NCBI GenBank assembly: GCA_001661245.1
Contig: KV454014.1
Coordinates: 545,226-609,225, forward strand
Direction of reading: 5' to 3'
DNA length: 64,000 nucleotides
Source: Pachysolen tannophilus NRRL Y-2460
Lineage: Eukaryota > Ascomycota > Pichiomycetes > Alaninales > Pachysolenaceae
A program made the position numbers and the translations under genes. Of the stretch, positions 11,402 to 21,106 are shown in pieces. Within the stretch, counting starts at the first letter, position 1; the number at the start of each line of letters is the position of its first letter. Below the pieces are notes generated by a model. That model was not told the origin of the DNA. It saw only the letters and a list, made by a program, of their open reading frames with translations, and made no database searches.

Positions 11402-11988
11402 CTTGAATAAATAAATATTAAAGAATAGCAATAAATTTTGAAGAAACTATGTTCATGTTCTCTTCTATAGATTTCATATACAACATTTTGGCCTACTCAA
11501 CTACCCAAAACAGACATTTTAGGCAGTCGAGCGCACGACCACAAATTTCAATATATTAACGTCTTTTTTGAATAAATGGTTCATAGAAACTGAACAAAGT
11601 AATAAACAGTGACTTTGCAAAGTCTTGCAATTGTAAATTGACTAGAGTTTTTAAAACTAGACTCCTTAGGCTATCTAGAAGCCAAAATAATTCTTTTATA
11701 GGCAACTATTATAGCGAAGCGCCCTTTCAATTTATTTTATTCTAATCCTATTGCTGCCATTTATTTCACTGTTTTTTTTTTTGTTGTTTGTTTTTTCTTT
11801 GTTTTTTTCTTTGTTTTTTTCTTTGATTTTTTTCTTGACTCATCGGCGGTTAATTTTGTAAAAAAAAAAAAATTAAAAAAAAATTAAAATAGTGGACAAT
11901 ATTAATTATTATTAATTCTTTGCAAACAAGTGATATTTTTCAATAATAATTTGGGAAAATTAAGAAAAGAAGAACCACTTTAGGGAAA
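11402..11988. promoter_or_regulatory. Divergent promoter region ALG3/ILS1
   Basis: 587 bases serving both genes. It contains GCACGAC (11533-11539, the reverse of GTCGTGC), a word recurring in other promoters of this window, and GGCGGTTAA at 11845-11853, 144 bases before the ILS1 ATG, another recurring word. A T-rich block with three near-repeats of TTTTTTCTTTG lies at about 11790-11830. No gene is seen. Confidence 0.5.
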
Positions 11989-14900
11989 ATGGCGGAAGAA
12001 GTTAAGGCTGCACCTTTTTCTTTTCCAAGAGAGGAAGAGAAGATTTTGGAGCTTTGGAATGAGATTGATGCTTTCCACAGATCAATGGAAATTACAAAGG
12101 ATAAGAAACCTTTTTCATTTTATGATGGTCCACCATTTGCCACTGGTACTCCCCATTATGGACATCTTTTGTCTTCTACAGTTAAGGATATTGTTCCTAG
12201 GTATGCTACTATGAATGGACATTATGTTAGTAGAAGATTTGGTTGGGATACTCATGGTTTACCAGTTGAACATGAAATTGACAAGAAATTGGGTATTACA
12301 GGTAAAGATGACGTCATGAAGATGGGTATTAAAGCTTATAATCAAGAGTGTAGGTCAATTGTTATGAGATATGCTAATGAATGGAGAAGTACTATTGGAA
12401 GATTGGGAAGATGGATTGATTTTGATAATGATTATAAAACTTTATATCCAGAATTTATGGAATCTGTTTGGTGGGTTTTCAAAGAATTATACAAGAAAGA
12501 TTCAGTTTATAGAGGTTTAAGAGTTATGCCTTATTCAACAGGGTGTACAACTCCTTTATCAAATTTTGAAGCTCAACAGAATTATAAAGATGTTAATGAT
12601 CCTGCAGTAACTATTGGATTTGAAACTCTTGAAGATTCAAAAATTATATTAGTTGCATGGACTACAACTCCTTGGACATTACCATCAAATATTGCATTGG
12701 CTGTTAATCCAAATTTTGAATATGTTAAAATTTATGATGAGAAAAAAGATTGTTATTTTATCTTGTTGGAAAGTTTAATTAAAACTTTATATAAAAAACC
12801 AGCAAATGAAAAATTTAAAATAGTTGAAAAAATTAAAGGTAAAGATTTAGTTGGTACAAGGTATAAACCATTATTCCCATATTTTGAAAAAGAATTTAGA
12901 GAATATGGATTTAAAGTCATTGGTGCAGATTACGTTTCTAATGATAGTGGTACTGGTATTGTTCACCAATCTCCAGCTTTTGGTGAGGAGGATTTTAACG
13001 CAGCAACAGCTGCTGGTATCATTAATGAAAATAGAACTCCACCAAATCCAGTCGATGATAATGGTAAATTTACCAGTGCCGTAAAAGATTGGGAAGGTAT
13101 TTATGTTAAAGATGCTGATCCAAAAATTATCAAATATTTAACTGAAAAGGGTAATCTTTTATTAGCTTCTCAAATAAGACATAGTTATCCTTTCTGTTGG
13201 AGATCAGATACTCCATTGATTTATAGAACAGTTCCAGCATGGTTTGTTAGAATTAAAGAAATTATTCCTCAAATGTTGGAAAATGTTGACCGTAGTAAAT
13301 GGGTTCCTTCAACTATTAAAGAAAAAAGATTTTCAAATTGGATTGCAAATGCTAGAGATTGGAATATTTCAAGAAATAGATATTGGGGTACTCCTATCCC
13401 ATTATGGATTAGTGATGATTTTGAAGAAATTGTTTGTGTTGGTTCAATCCAAGAATTAAAAGATTTATCAGGAAATCAAAATATTACAGACATTCATAGA
13501 GATAGTATCGATGACATTACCATTCCTTCAAAACAAGGTAAAGGTGTGTTGAGAAGAGTTGAAGAGGTCTTTGACTGTTGGTTTGAATCTGGTTCTATGC
13601 CTTATGCATCAAGACATTATCCTTTTGAAAATGAAAACTCGTTTAAAGACTCTTTCCCTGCTAATTTTATTTCTGAAGGTTTAGATCAAACAAGAGGTTG
13701 GTTTTACACATTAGCAGTATTGGGTACCCATTTATTTAACACTGCTCCATTCCAAAATGTTATAGTCACAGGTATCGTCTTGGCTGGAGATGGTAAGAAA
13801 ATGTCCAAAAGATTGAAGAATTATCCAGATCCAGGTATTATTTTGGAAAAATATGGTGCTGATGCTCTCAGACTTTATTTAATCAACTCCCCTGTTCTAA
13901 GAGCAGAGACTTTGAAGTTCAAAGAAGAAGGTGTTAAAGAAGTTATTTCAAAAGTCTTATTACCTTGGTGGAATTCATACAAATTCTTGGAACAACAAGT
14001 TAGTTTATTGAAAAAATTATCCAATGTCGATTTCAAATATAACCCAAAATTAAGATCTGATAATGTCATGGATAGATGGTTATCGGCTTCCATTCAGTCC
14101 TTAATTAAATACATCCACCAAGAAATGAATGAATACAGATTGTATGCCGTTGTTCCAAGGTTATTAAACTTAATTGATGATTTAACAAATTGGTACATTA
14201 GATTCAATAGAAAAAGATTGAAGGGTGAAAATGGTGTTGATGACTGTGTAAAAGCTTTGAACACTTTAACTGAAGGTTTGTTTACTTTGACTCGTTCAAT
14301 GGCTCCATTTACTCCGTTCTTGGCCGACAATGTTTACCAGCACATGAAATCATTATTCACCGAAGAATTTTTGCTCTCAGTTTGCTTGGGTGGTGATGAC
14401 TTAAGATCGGTCCATTTCTTACAGTTCCCAACTGTTAATGAGGATCTCTTTGATGATAAAATTGAGTTGGCAGTCTCTAGAATGCAAAAAGTTATTGAAT
14501 TGGGTAGAAATATTAGAGAAAAGAAAATGATCTCATTGAAAACTCCTTTGAAACAATTAGTGGTTTTGCATAGCGACGAATCGTATTTGGAAGATATCAG
14601 ATCATTGTCTAAATACATTGTTGAAGAATTAAATGTTAGAGATTTAGTTATCACATCGGATGAGAAAAAGTACGATGTAGAGTATAAGGCAGTTGCTGAT
14701 TGGCCAGTTTTGGGTAAAAAATTGAAACAAGATGCTAAAAAGGTGAAGGCTGCTTTGCCTGAATTATCTTCAGAAGATGTTCAGAAATACCTTGAAACAG
14801 GTAAAGTTAATGTTTCTGGCATAGATTTGATTAAGGGTGATTTGACAGTTATTAGAGCCTTACCAGAATCAACAGTTTCAAAAGGTCAAGAGTATAGGGT

Positions 14901-15225
14901 TGATGATGTTTTAGTTATATTAGATGTCATCATTTACGACGATTTGAAAACCGAGGGAACAGCTAGAAATTTGTTAAACAGGATTCAGAAATTGAGAAAG
15001 AAGGCTGACTTATCTCAAACTGATGATGTAATTGTTCAATATAATATCGTAAATGATACTATTGGATTAGAAGAAGCTATTAAGGTAAATGAAGAATTTT
15101 TGACCAAGAGTTGTAGAAGGCTGTTAGAATCGTATTCAGCTGATGTTGATGCGACAAAGATTATCGATGAAGAAGAAAACCAAATTGACGATACTATATT
15201 TAAATTAAGATTATTGAGAATTTAG
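11989..15225 (+). CDS. ILS1: Cytoplasmic isoleucyl-tRNA synthetase
   Basis: A class I aminoacyl-tRNA synthetase charging tRNA-Ile in the cytosol, with an editing domain that removes mischarged valine. The 1078 residues match S. cerevisiae Ils1 (1072). The HIGH-type motif is GTPHYGHLLSS at about residue 54 and the KMSKS motif is DGKKMSKRLKNYPDP at about 601-612. The connective-peptide editing domain is recognisable by AWTTTPWTLPSNIALAVNP and by GTGIVHQSPAFGEEDF. DGPPFATG and WFYTLAVLGTHLF are further family blocks. There is no mitochondrial presequence (MAEEVKAAPFSFPREEEK), so this is the cytoplasmic enzyme. It starts at the first ATG and lies divergent to ALG3 and convergent with the CSC1-like gene. 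Confidence 0.96.
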   Translation: MAEEVKAAPFSFPREEEKILELWNEIDAFHRSMEITKDKKPFSFYDGPPFATGTPHYGHLLSSTVKDIVPRYATMNGHYVSRRFGWDTHGLPVEHEIDKKLGITGKDDVMKMGIKAYNQECRSIVMRYANEWRSTIGRLGRWIDFDNDYKTLYPEFMESVWWVFKELYKKDSVYRGLRVMPYSTGCTTPLSNFEAQQNYKDVNDPAVTIGFETLEDSKIILVAWTTTPWTLPSNIALAVNPNFEYVKIYDEKKDCYFILLESLIKTLYKKPANEKFKIVEKIKGKDLVGTRYKPLFPYFEKEFREYGFKVIGADYVSNDSGTGIVHQSPAFGEEDFNAATAAGIINENRTPPNPVDDNGKFTSAVKDWEGIYVKDADPKIIKYLTEKGNLLLASQIRHSYPFCWRSDTPLIYRTVPAWFVRIKEIIPQMLENVDRSKWVPSTIKEKRFSNWIANARDWNISRNRYWGTPIPLWISDDFEEIVCVGSIQELKDLSGNQNITDIHRDSIDDITIPSKQGKGVLRRVEEVFDCWFESGSMPYASRHYPFENENSFKDSFPANFISEGLDQTRGWFYTLAVLGTHLFNTAPFQNVIVTGIVLAGDGKKMSKRLKNYPDPGIILEKYGADALRLYLINSPVLRAETLKFKEEGVKEVISKVLLPWWNSYKFLEQQVSLLKKLSNVDFKYNPKLRSDNVMDRWLSASIQSLIKYIHQEMNEYRLYAVVPRLLNLIDDLTNWYIRFNRKRLKGENGVDDCVKALNTLTEGLFTLTRSMAPFTPFLADNVYQHMKSLFTEEFLLSVCLGGDDLRSVHFLQFPTVNEDLFDDKIELAVSRMQKVIELGRNIREKKMISLKTPLKQLVVLHSDESYLEDIRSLSKYIVEELNVRDLVITSDEKKYDVEYKAVADWPVLGKKLKQDAKKVKAALPELSSEDVQKYLETGKVNVSGIDLIKGDLTVIRALPESTVSKGQEYRVDDVLVILDVIIYDDLKTEGTARNLLNRIQKLRKKADLSQTDDVIVQYNIVNDTIGLEEAIKVNEEFLTKSCRRLLESYSADVDATKIIDEEENQIDDTIFKLRLLRI

Positions 15226-15513
15226 ATTTCGACTATACTTAATTTTTTCATCTTTTCATTTTGTTTTATATCTTGTTCTTTTCATTGACCTTCATGCTTT
15301 AAATTGATGTTCAACTTTAAAGTCTCTTTTTTTTTACAGTTTTGATTTCTTAAATGTTTTGTCATGTATTCTATTTTAGTATATATAATTTTGAATAAAT
15401 TTTAAATACATTTTTCAGATATTTGAAGCAAAATATAAATACCCCAACAAGCACTTTATTTCTTGCGAAAAAAATCTTTATTTCCGTAAAAAATTACCCA
15501 TCTACTCAATTCA

Positions 15514-18192
15514 TCAATCATAATCAGCTTTTGTATTTTTTCTTCTAAAAATCCTCTCCACAATTGTAGCTTGGTTATCAATATTAGCACTACCATACTC
15601 TGATAAATTCCCATTACTATGTTTATAATAATAACAAATCATACTGACATAGTCTCCATTAAAACCAATCCAGGGACCATCCATTGTATCTATTAAATAT
15701 GGATAGACATATTGTTGATGAGATTCCCGTTCTTCTTCAATAGTACTTCTTCTTTTTTTTAGAGAGGTCATAGATGAATGAGGAATGACAGCACCTAAAT
15801 CTTCATTACTAGACAATGGAGAACATTCCGCAGAATCAGGAACAACAGCATTATCAATGGTAGAATCAAAATTATCAGCTTCGTCAAAGGTATAATCTTG
15901 AGCCAAAAAATTATTATTGTGGCTGTTACCACTATTTCCAATATTATTTCCGATATCATTGTCATCATATCCAGATTCCTCAATAGATTGTAGAGCAATA
16001 TAGTTCAATAACGGTGAATAATGTTTTTCAAAAAAAAAGGCAAGTGCAATTGTTAAGAAAAATAAAGGTACTATTGGTGCCGCCAATATATAAGCTTCTT
16101 CTAATAATAGAGTACCGAACATTGTAATTTGTAACAAAATCAAACCAAGGCAAATTCTTCTCACTATAATCGGCCATGATTTACCTGTCGAATGTCTCAA
16201 GTGAATCATAGAATATATCAATTGGTATTTATATGTGTAAAATCCCAGGACAAAATATATTAATCCCGATACAACAATTTTTGTTGAAATCACCGAATAA
16301 ATCAATGTTATAATGAAAATCAATATATGTTGGGGTAAGATCAAGCCAAAATCAAATATAGATGGTTTATAAATTAAATCTCTGTACTCTCTTGGAGTTT
16401 GATGTTTTCTTCTAATTAGGTACTTCCAAGTAATTAAAAATAATTCATCAATTTGTAATAATTTAAAGGGGAACATTGTTAATCCCTGCAAAAGAATCAA
16501 ATCCACATAAAACAATGACAACGTTTTAATTGAACTTGCCAATAGATACGCAATTTTTGTAGTATCACTTAATAACGCCCAATAATTTGACCAGGTACCA
16601 AACAATGTGAAAACAAGAAATAAGTTGAAAAAAATATATAAGAAATTTTTCCTTATCACTGATAATTCAATATCACCTTTTGAAATAATACCTTGTAACT
16701 CTGTTAAATATGAAATGACATATGGTAATGCCACATTAATCAAAGTGAACAAATAAGTTGGCAAAAAACCGTTAATAATTGTACTGAACCATTTGTTGGC
16801 TATAAGGTAGTCACCAAATTCTGGCCACAACTTTCTTATTGTCTTGACGTTCAATAATTTTGCGATATATGAAAGTGGAATAATTAATAATGCGGATGTG
16901 ATGAATATCAAGATTTGAATAAAATTTCTTCTAAAAATTTTAGCCTTTGGTGATAGAGTAAAATTTTCCCAGTTAATATCCTGAGGTGATGGAGCAAGAA
17001 CAGTTATTAGCTCCATTACGTTTGGGGAAAAAATTGCCTGTGCACACATTTGCGCTGTAGAAACACTATCCATTGTTACAAATGCCGAATTAAGGGATTT
17101 GAAATCGTTATTTGATCTTAATTCATTTATGCTATCATCTATTTTCATTAATTTTTCAGCAAGATAAGTTAATATATCTATTTTATCTCCAAATAAACTT
17201 AGTTTCTTGAATGGTCTATTTTTTTCAATCAATTGATTATCATTAGTATATGATGTTAATGATGGTAACAATGATGTATTTTCAGTCTCATTATATCTCA
17301 GTTCATAAGGTAAAGTCAGTATATCAACAGAACTTGGAAATTTTTTCAACATTGCCGATGGAACAACATTTTTTTCAAAAATTTTAACGTTTAAACCATA
17401 AAATCTTGAATATGTAGATTCTAGCTGATTTATTATTAATTTTCTTTCTTCAAATAATTCTTTTAAACTTGAATAATCATGAACCATATGAACTTTTCCA
17501 ACTTTTCCAGCCACTAATCGTTCTATATGTTCTTTCAATGCCTCTTCATCATTTAAATGTGGTGGAATATGTGAAACTTTTATTGTTCTATCAGTTATGG
17601 AATTTTGAGACCCAAGATATTTCTGCCTTGTAGTTATCACAAATGATGTTTGTTGGTTAACAAAATAACAAACAAGAAGTGTAAAAGTGATTGTGAAAAA
17701 AGGATATACCCATAAATAATGTTCATTTGAGTCCCTATTAGGATCCTGGTCTCCATCTCCATCATCCACGATGAATGATGAAATTATCATTTTTGACCAA
17801 GAAATATTATCTTTATCATACTCTCCAGTATAATAAAACCTTAATGGACTTATAATAAACATTGCAAATAAACCACAAGTTGTTAAAATCTTAATACATA
17901 ATTTGAAAAAATTTAAAAATACAAAAGCATCAAGCCCTGCTTTTTCTAATATTTCATCATCTGTAATATTATTCAAAACCCTAATCCATCCAAAATAATT
18001 GTCTGGTAATGGTTTAATCGAATCTCTTTTCCTAAATGACCTTATTGCATAAATTTGTGGTATCTTATAACGTAATATACAAAAACAGAAAAATATCAAT
18101 ATCCCAGTCACAGTACAAATCACCACCTGAACTTGGAAAACCCTTTGAGTCTGAGCTCTTGGATCAAAACCTGGGATCGGATCGTCATCCAT
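15514..18192 (-). CDS. CSC1: CSC1/OSCA-family (DUF221) membrane channel
   Basis: A multi-pass membrane protein of the calcium-permeable osmosensitive (CSC1/OSCA/TMEM63) family. The 892 residues show the family layout: three N-terminal spans (the first at about residues 17-42), a long cytosolic segment with an RRM-like region (KVSHIPPHLNDEEALKEHIE, about 205-225), then a block of about eight spans from about 420 to 720. Typical family words are DINWENFTLSPKAKIFRR before the channel core and LLQGLTMFPFKLLQI within it. The C-terminus (about 735-892) is low-complexity and acidic and ends in a conserved-looking DGPWIGFNGDYVSMICYYYKH block. S. cerevisiae has CSC1, RSN1 and PHM7 in this family; the MDDDPIPGFDP start looks closest to CSC1 to me, but that assignment is by eye. 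Confidence 0.8.
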   Translation of the reverse strand: MDDDPIPGFDPRAQTQRVFQVQVVICTVTGILIFFCFCILRYKIPQIYAIRSFRKRDSIKPLPDNYFGWIRVLNNITDDEILEKAGLDAFVFLNFFKLCIKILTTCGLFAMFIISPLRFYYTGEYDKDNISWSKMIISSFIVDDGDGDQDPNRDSNEHYLWVYPFFTITFTLLVCYFVNQQTSFVITTRQKYLGSQNSITDRTIKVSHIPPHLNDEEALKEHIERLVAGKVGKVHMVHDYSSLKELFEERKLIINQLESTYSRFYGLNVKIFEKNVVPSAMLKKFPSSVDILTLPYELRYNETENTSLLPSLTSYTNDNQLIEKNRPFKKLSLFGDKIDILTYLAEKLMKIDDSINELRSNNDFKSLNSAFVTMDSVSTAQMCAQAIFSPNVMELITVLAPSPQDINWENFTLSPKAKIFRRNFIQILIFITSALLIIPLSYIAKLLNVKTIRKLWPEFGDYLIANKWFSTIINGFLPTYLFTLINVALPYVISYLTELQGIISKGDIELSVIRKNFLYIFFNLFLVFTLFGTWSNYWALLSDTTKIAYLLASSIKTLSLFYVDLILLQGLTMFPFKLLQIDELFLITWKYLIRRKHQTPREYRDLIYKPSIFDFGLILPQHILIFIITLIYSVISTKIVVSGLIYFVLGFYTYKYQLIYSMIHLRHSTGKSWPIIVRRICLGLILLQITMFGTLLLEEAYILAAPIVPLFFLTIALAFFFEKHYSPLLNYIALQSIEESGYDDNDIGNNIGNSGNSHNNNFLAQDYTFDEADNFDSTIDNAVVPDSAECSPLSSNEDLGAVIPHSSMTSLKKRRSTIEEERESHQQYVYPYLIDTMDGPWIGFNGDYVSMICYYYKHSNGNLSEYGSANIDNQATIVERIFRRKNTKADYD

Positions 18193-18609
18193 TATCTAGT
18201 TGGCTGTGAAACTAAATCCTGTTTTCCTCTTTCCCTCTCTATCTTAATATTTCCCAATAACAAATACAACCTTATTATTACTTTAATCAATTTCACTACT
18301 CTAAACACCTCAATCCAACGACAGAAAAAACCAACTTATCCATCTAAACTTTCAAAAATAACTAACTATATTTAAATAAAGACCTCAATATTAATACTTA
18401 ACTATCTATATATTATGTTTTAAAACATAACTTTACTAAACAAAAATACAGGTCGTGTCTCCAAATAACACATTTCCAAAAAAGGAAATGTTTTTTGATT
18501 TTTCACTTTTTGGCGCGTCTTTTGGTGAAAAGTTTGAGTTGAGTTGAGTTGAACAGTTTGAATTGAGTTGAATTTGAGTTGAGTTGAGTTGATTTTGAGT
18601 AGAGTAGAG
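18193..18609. promoter_or_regulatory. Divergent promoter region CSC1-like/NUDIX
   Basis: 417 bases between two divergent genes. It contains GTCGTGT at 18452-18458, 158 bases before the NUDIX ATG, and GCGCGT at 18513-18518 (reverse ACGCGC, an MCB-like core). A GAGTT-type minisatellite makes up most of the NUDIX leader. No gene is seen. Confidence 0.5.
18532..18609. repeat. GAGTT minisatellite in the NUDIX 5' leader
   Basis: About 78 bases of degenerate GAGTT pentamers, with a few GAATT and GAGTA variants, running right up to the ATG at 18610. Reading it as RNA gives a purine- and U-only leader with almost no C. Confidence 0.85.
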
Positions 18610-19113
18610 ATGACTATAGAGGATCGCTTGCAGTATACCATATGCTTTGTGCATTATGGTGATCGGGTATTACTACTTAACAGGCAGAAGGCACCGTGGA
18701 TGGGTCGTTGGAACGGTGTAGGAGGGAAGCTTGAACTGCATGAAACGAGTTACGAATGTATACTAAGAGAAGTTGAAGAAGAAACTGGGTTGTATTTACC
18801 TGGAAAGGATAGAATTAAAGCTCGTGGTGTTATGAAATGGTTTAGAGATGGAGAATCTCTAGGTGGGATGTATCTTTTCACTGCTGAATTGAAGAAAGAG
18901 GAGTACGAGATTTATCAGACTCCAAGAAATTCAGATGCTGGTGAAGGTATATTAGATTGGAAAGATAAAGATTGGATATTTCATGAACAAAATTCAGGAG
19001 TTGTTGATAATATTAAAATCTTATTAACTAAAATATTTGATTCTAATGAATTTGCAATTTTTGATACAACTTATCACGAAAATGAATTAATTAGTGTTAT
19101 TAAGAAAAATTAA
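18610..19113 (+). CDS. NUDIX hydrolase, MutT/8-oxo-dGTP diphosphatase type
   Basis: A 167-residue single-domain NUDIX hydrolase. The Nudix box is complete: GKLELHE (G-x5-E), seven residues, then REVEEETGL, so all metal-binding glutamates are present (about residues 38-60). The N-terminal half (LQYTICFVHYGDRVLLLNR, then APWMGRWNGVGGK) strongly resembles bacterial YvcI/MutT-like enzymes of Firmicutes that hydrolyse oxidised or ordinary nucleoside triphosphates. I know no such protein in S. cerevisiae, whose NUDIX proteins (Pcd1, Ysa1, Npy1, Ddp1, Dcp2, YJR142W) look different. Nucleotide-pool cleaning is therefore inferred from the family, not shown. No signal or targeting sequence is seen, so it is probably cytosolic. 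The start is the first ATG. Base composition is slightly richer in G and C near the 5' end than in the neighbours. Confidence 0.85.
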   Translation: MTIEDRLQYTICFVHYGDRVLLLNRQKAPWMGRWNGVGGKLELHETSYECILREVEEETGLYLPGKDRIKARGVMKWFRDGESLGGMYLFTAELKKEEYEIYQTPRNSDAGEGILDWKDKDWIFHEQNSGVVDNIKILLTKIFDSNEFAIFDTTYHENELISVIKKN

Positions 19114-19141
19114 ATTATATATATAGTTTCCATATATTTAT

Positions 19142-20929
19142 TTACTTGCTGGGTTGTTCAGTTGTTACAGTTGACTTTAATCGTTGAACCTTAGTAACGT
19201 ATATCATAACAAATGGCATAATCGAATTGAAAACAACAATCCATGCAATTAATATACCAATGTTTCTTCCAAATTGTCCTTTATAACTATTATTGAAAAC
19301 AACTTTAGCCAGTTCATAAGAATTATGGATTGGGAAAGCATACCCATATCTATAAAAATTTGGACATAATACTATTGGTGAAAATGTTGGAGCTATATTT
19401 AAAACCATGAAAAAAACTAACCATAACCCAATTGCAGGTGGTAAAAATGCAAAACATAACAATGCAACAACTTCGTTAACACTCCCCAAAGATGACATTG
19501 TCAAATAACTTACACACCATAATACTAAGAAACCAGATCTTCCAAAAGCACTGGCATAATCCAAATTAAAAGCACAATTCAAAACAACATATGATAAAGA
19601 TAGAATAACATAAGCAAATTGTGATGCTAATATACGATATATTATATATTTTCTACCTTGAACTTTCTCTGCAATAAAACTGTGAATCCTTAAAGATAAC
19701 AAGAATTGGAAAAAAGCGAAAACAACTAAATAAACTAAACCTAATTGTAATGGAGCAAAAATAACTGTATTTTTGATAGGTAAATTATCAACAACTTTAA
19801 AAGTTGGTGGATCTGTTATTAAATTTGTAAGATTATTCGATATTAAATCTTCCACTTGGGATTCATTTAAATAATTTTCAATCAAAGGTTTGTAAAGCGA
19901 AGATGGAGCAACTTGTAAAAAAGCATTTTCAAAAATAACAGTAAAAGATGATACATAAGAACTAATGGCCATTGGATCTCTACCTGATTCATAAACAACT
20001 TCTATCAAAGTCTCTGAAGATGAAAATGAATTGTTTAAATTCACTATTGCTTCATATAATCTATTAGTTGAATTTTCTTTTACATAAATAGCCAGCCAAT
20101 ATAGTTGATGATGAATTTGTCTATAAACCTCTTGTTCTATAGTGTTATCATGTTTTGATGCAATCTCGCTAAATTCTGTAGAGTTGAATACTTTCCAATC
20201 TCCATAATATTTCACAGCTGCTAATTCGGCTGTCTCTTCAACCGCCATCCCAACAAGAGGTTCTACTCCATTAACTTCTTGATCATCGATAACAACTAAC
20301 ATTTTCATATTTTTATATCTCGTATTCCTTCCATAATAAGATCCCCAATAAATGGACAATGCCATTGCAAAAACAACACATAATAAGACATAATTTTTCA
20401 AAAAAGCTAAGAAGACTTGCAATCTTTCATTTCTGAATTCATCATCGAAAAAGCCTAATTTCTGAATAGCTGTGTATGTAGCCGTACGTTTAATGGTATT
20501 CACCACGGAGCTTCTACTTCTTTTCAAATAACTAGGCTGTCGCTGTAAATTGGACTCTTGTTCTGCAATTCCATCAATTGTTTCCCCTCTTGTTCTATTC
20601 AGTAAAGATACCGATAGATGTCTATTCCCCATTAAATCAGCATCAATATTGGAATTGAAATAACTATCAACCGAGCTCAGCAAGGAAGCTAAATCACTAC
20701 CGTCATAATCACTTTCATCCAAAGGAAAGGGTTCTGGTTCCAATTGTTTTCTTCGACGTTCTTCATTTTCAGCTTCATTATCAGCTGCATTATCTGTTTC
20801 AGCCCTATAAACAACTGGTGCTTCCAGTATAGATGATAAAGTAGAAACAGAATCGTTTGACAGTGACTCGGCCCTATCAGGGACTATAGAAGAGCTTTCA
20901 TTATTGCCGCTGCTATGGAAATCTGACAT
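19142..20929 (-). CDS. SNG1: SNG1-family multi-pass membrane protein (copy A)
   Basis: A DUF3533 family protein related to S. cerevisiae Sng1 (547 residues), a plasma-membrane protein linked to resistance to nitrosoguanidine and to membrane lipid organisation. The 595-residue chain has a long Ser/Glu-rich cytosolic N-terminus (about 1-175), one span at about 178-198 followed by the family hallmark YWGSYYGRNTRYKNMKMLVV, an extracytosolic domain with several N-glycosylation sequons (for example NSTEF, NSTNR, NNSFS), then about five to six spans from about 393 to 585. The blocks FGRSGFLVLWCVSYLTMSSLG and APTFSPIVLCPNFYRYGYAFP are shared with the divergent neighbour. It starts at the first ATG, only 173 bases from the ATG of the paralogue. 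Confidence 0.85.
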   Translation of the reverse strand: MSDFHSSGNNESSSIVPDRAESLSNDSVSTLSSILEAPVVYRAETDNAADNEAENEERRRKQLEPEPFPLDESDYDGSDLASLLSSVDSYFNSNIDADLMGNRHLSVSLLNRTRGETIDGIAEQESNLQRQPSYLKRSRSSVVNTIKRTATYTAIQKLGFFDDEFRNERLQVFLAFLKNYVLLCVVFAMALSIYWGSYYGRNTRYKNMKMLVVIDDQEVNGVEPLVGMAVEETAELAAVKYYGDWKVFNSTEFSEIASKHDNTIEQEVYRQIHHQLYWLAIYVKENSTNRLYEAIVNLNNSFSSSETLIEVVYESGRDPMAISSYVSSFTVIFENAFLQVAPSSLYKPLIENYLNESQVEDLISNNLTNLITDPPTFKVVDNLPIKNTVIFAPLQLGLVYLVVFAFFQFLLSLRIHSFIAEKVQGRKYIIYRILASQFAYVILSLSYVVLNCAFNLDYASAFGRSGFLVLWCVSYLTMSSLGSVNEVVALLCFAFLPPAIGLWLVFFMVLNIAPTFSPIVLCPNFYRYGYAFPIHNSYELAKVVFNNSYKGQFGRNIGILIAWIVVFNSIMPFVMIYVTKVQRLKSTVTTEQPSK

Positions 20930-21102
20930 CAGTTCTCTCTATATTATCCAAAATTTTGAAATTAAATTAGAACAGTATTAATTATTGTCTTATATGCCGA
21001 TGTAATAAAAATGAAAATTTAAAGTATATACATCCTAGATAAAACATTATACCGGAAATACTCATACTCATCAAGAATTAAAAACCAAGACTACATGCCT
21101 TC
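20930..21102. promoter_or_regulatory. Short bidirectional promoter of the SNG1 pair
   Basis: Only 173 bases separate the two divergent start codons, so the two paralogues must share control elements. The interval contains ACCGGAAAT at about 21051-21059, a possible half-site for a Zn2Cys6 factor, but nothing I can assign with confidence. Confidence 0.5.
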
Positions 21103-21106
21103 ATGA
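21095..21106 (+). promoter_or_regulatory. Three-codon uORF overlapping the SNG1-copy-B start
   Basis: ATG CCT TCA TGA: an upstream ATG opens a three-codon frame whose TGA stop overlaps the main ATG (21103) in an ATGA arrangement. This is a layout suited to termination-reinitiation or to start-site repression, if the transcript begins upstream of 21095. Confidence 0.55.
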
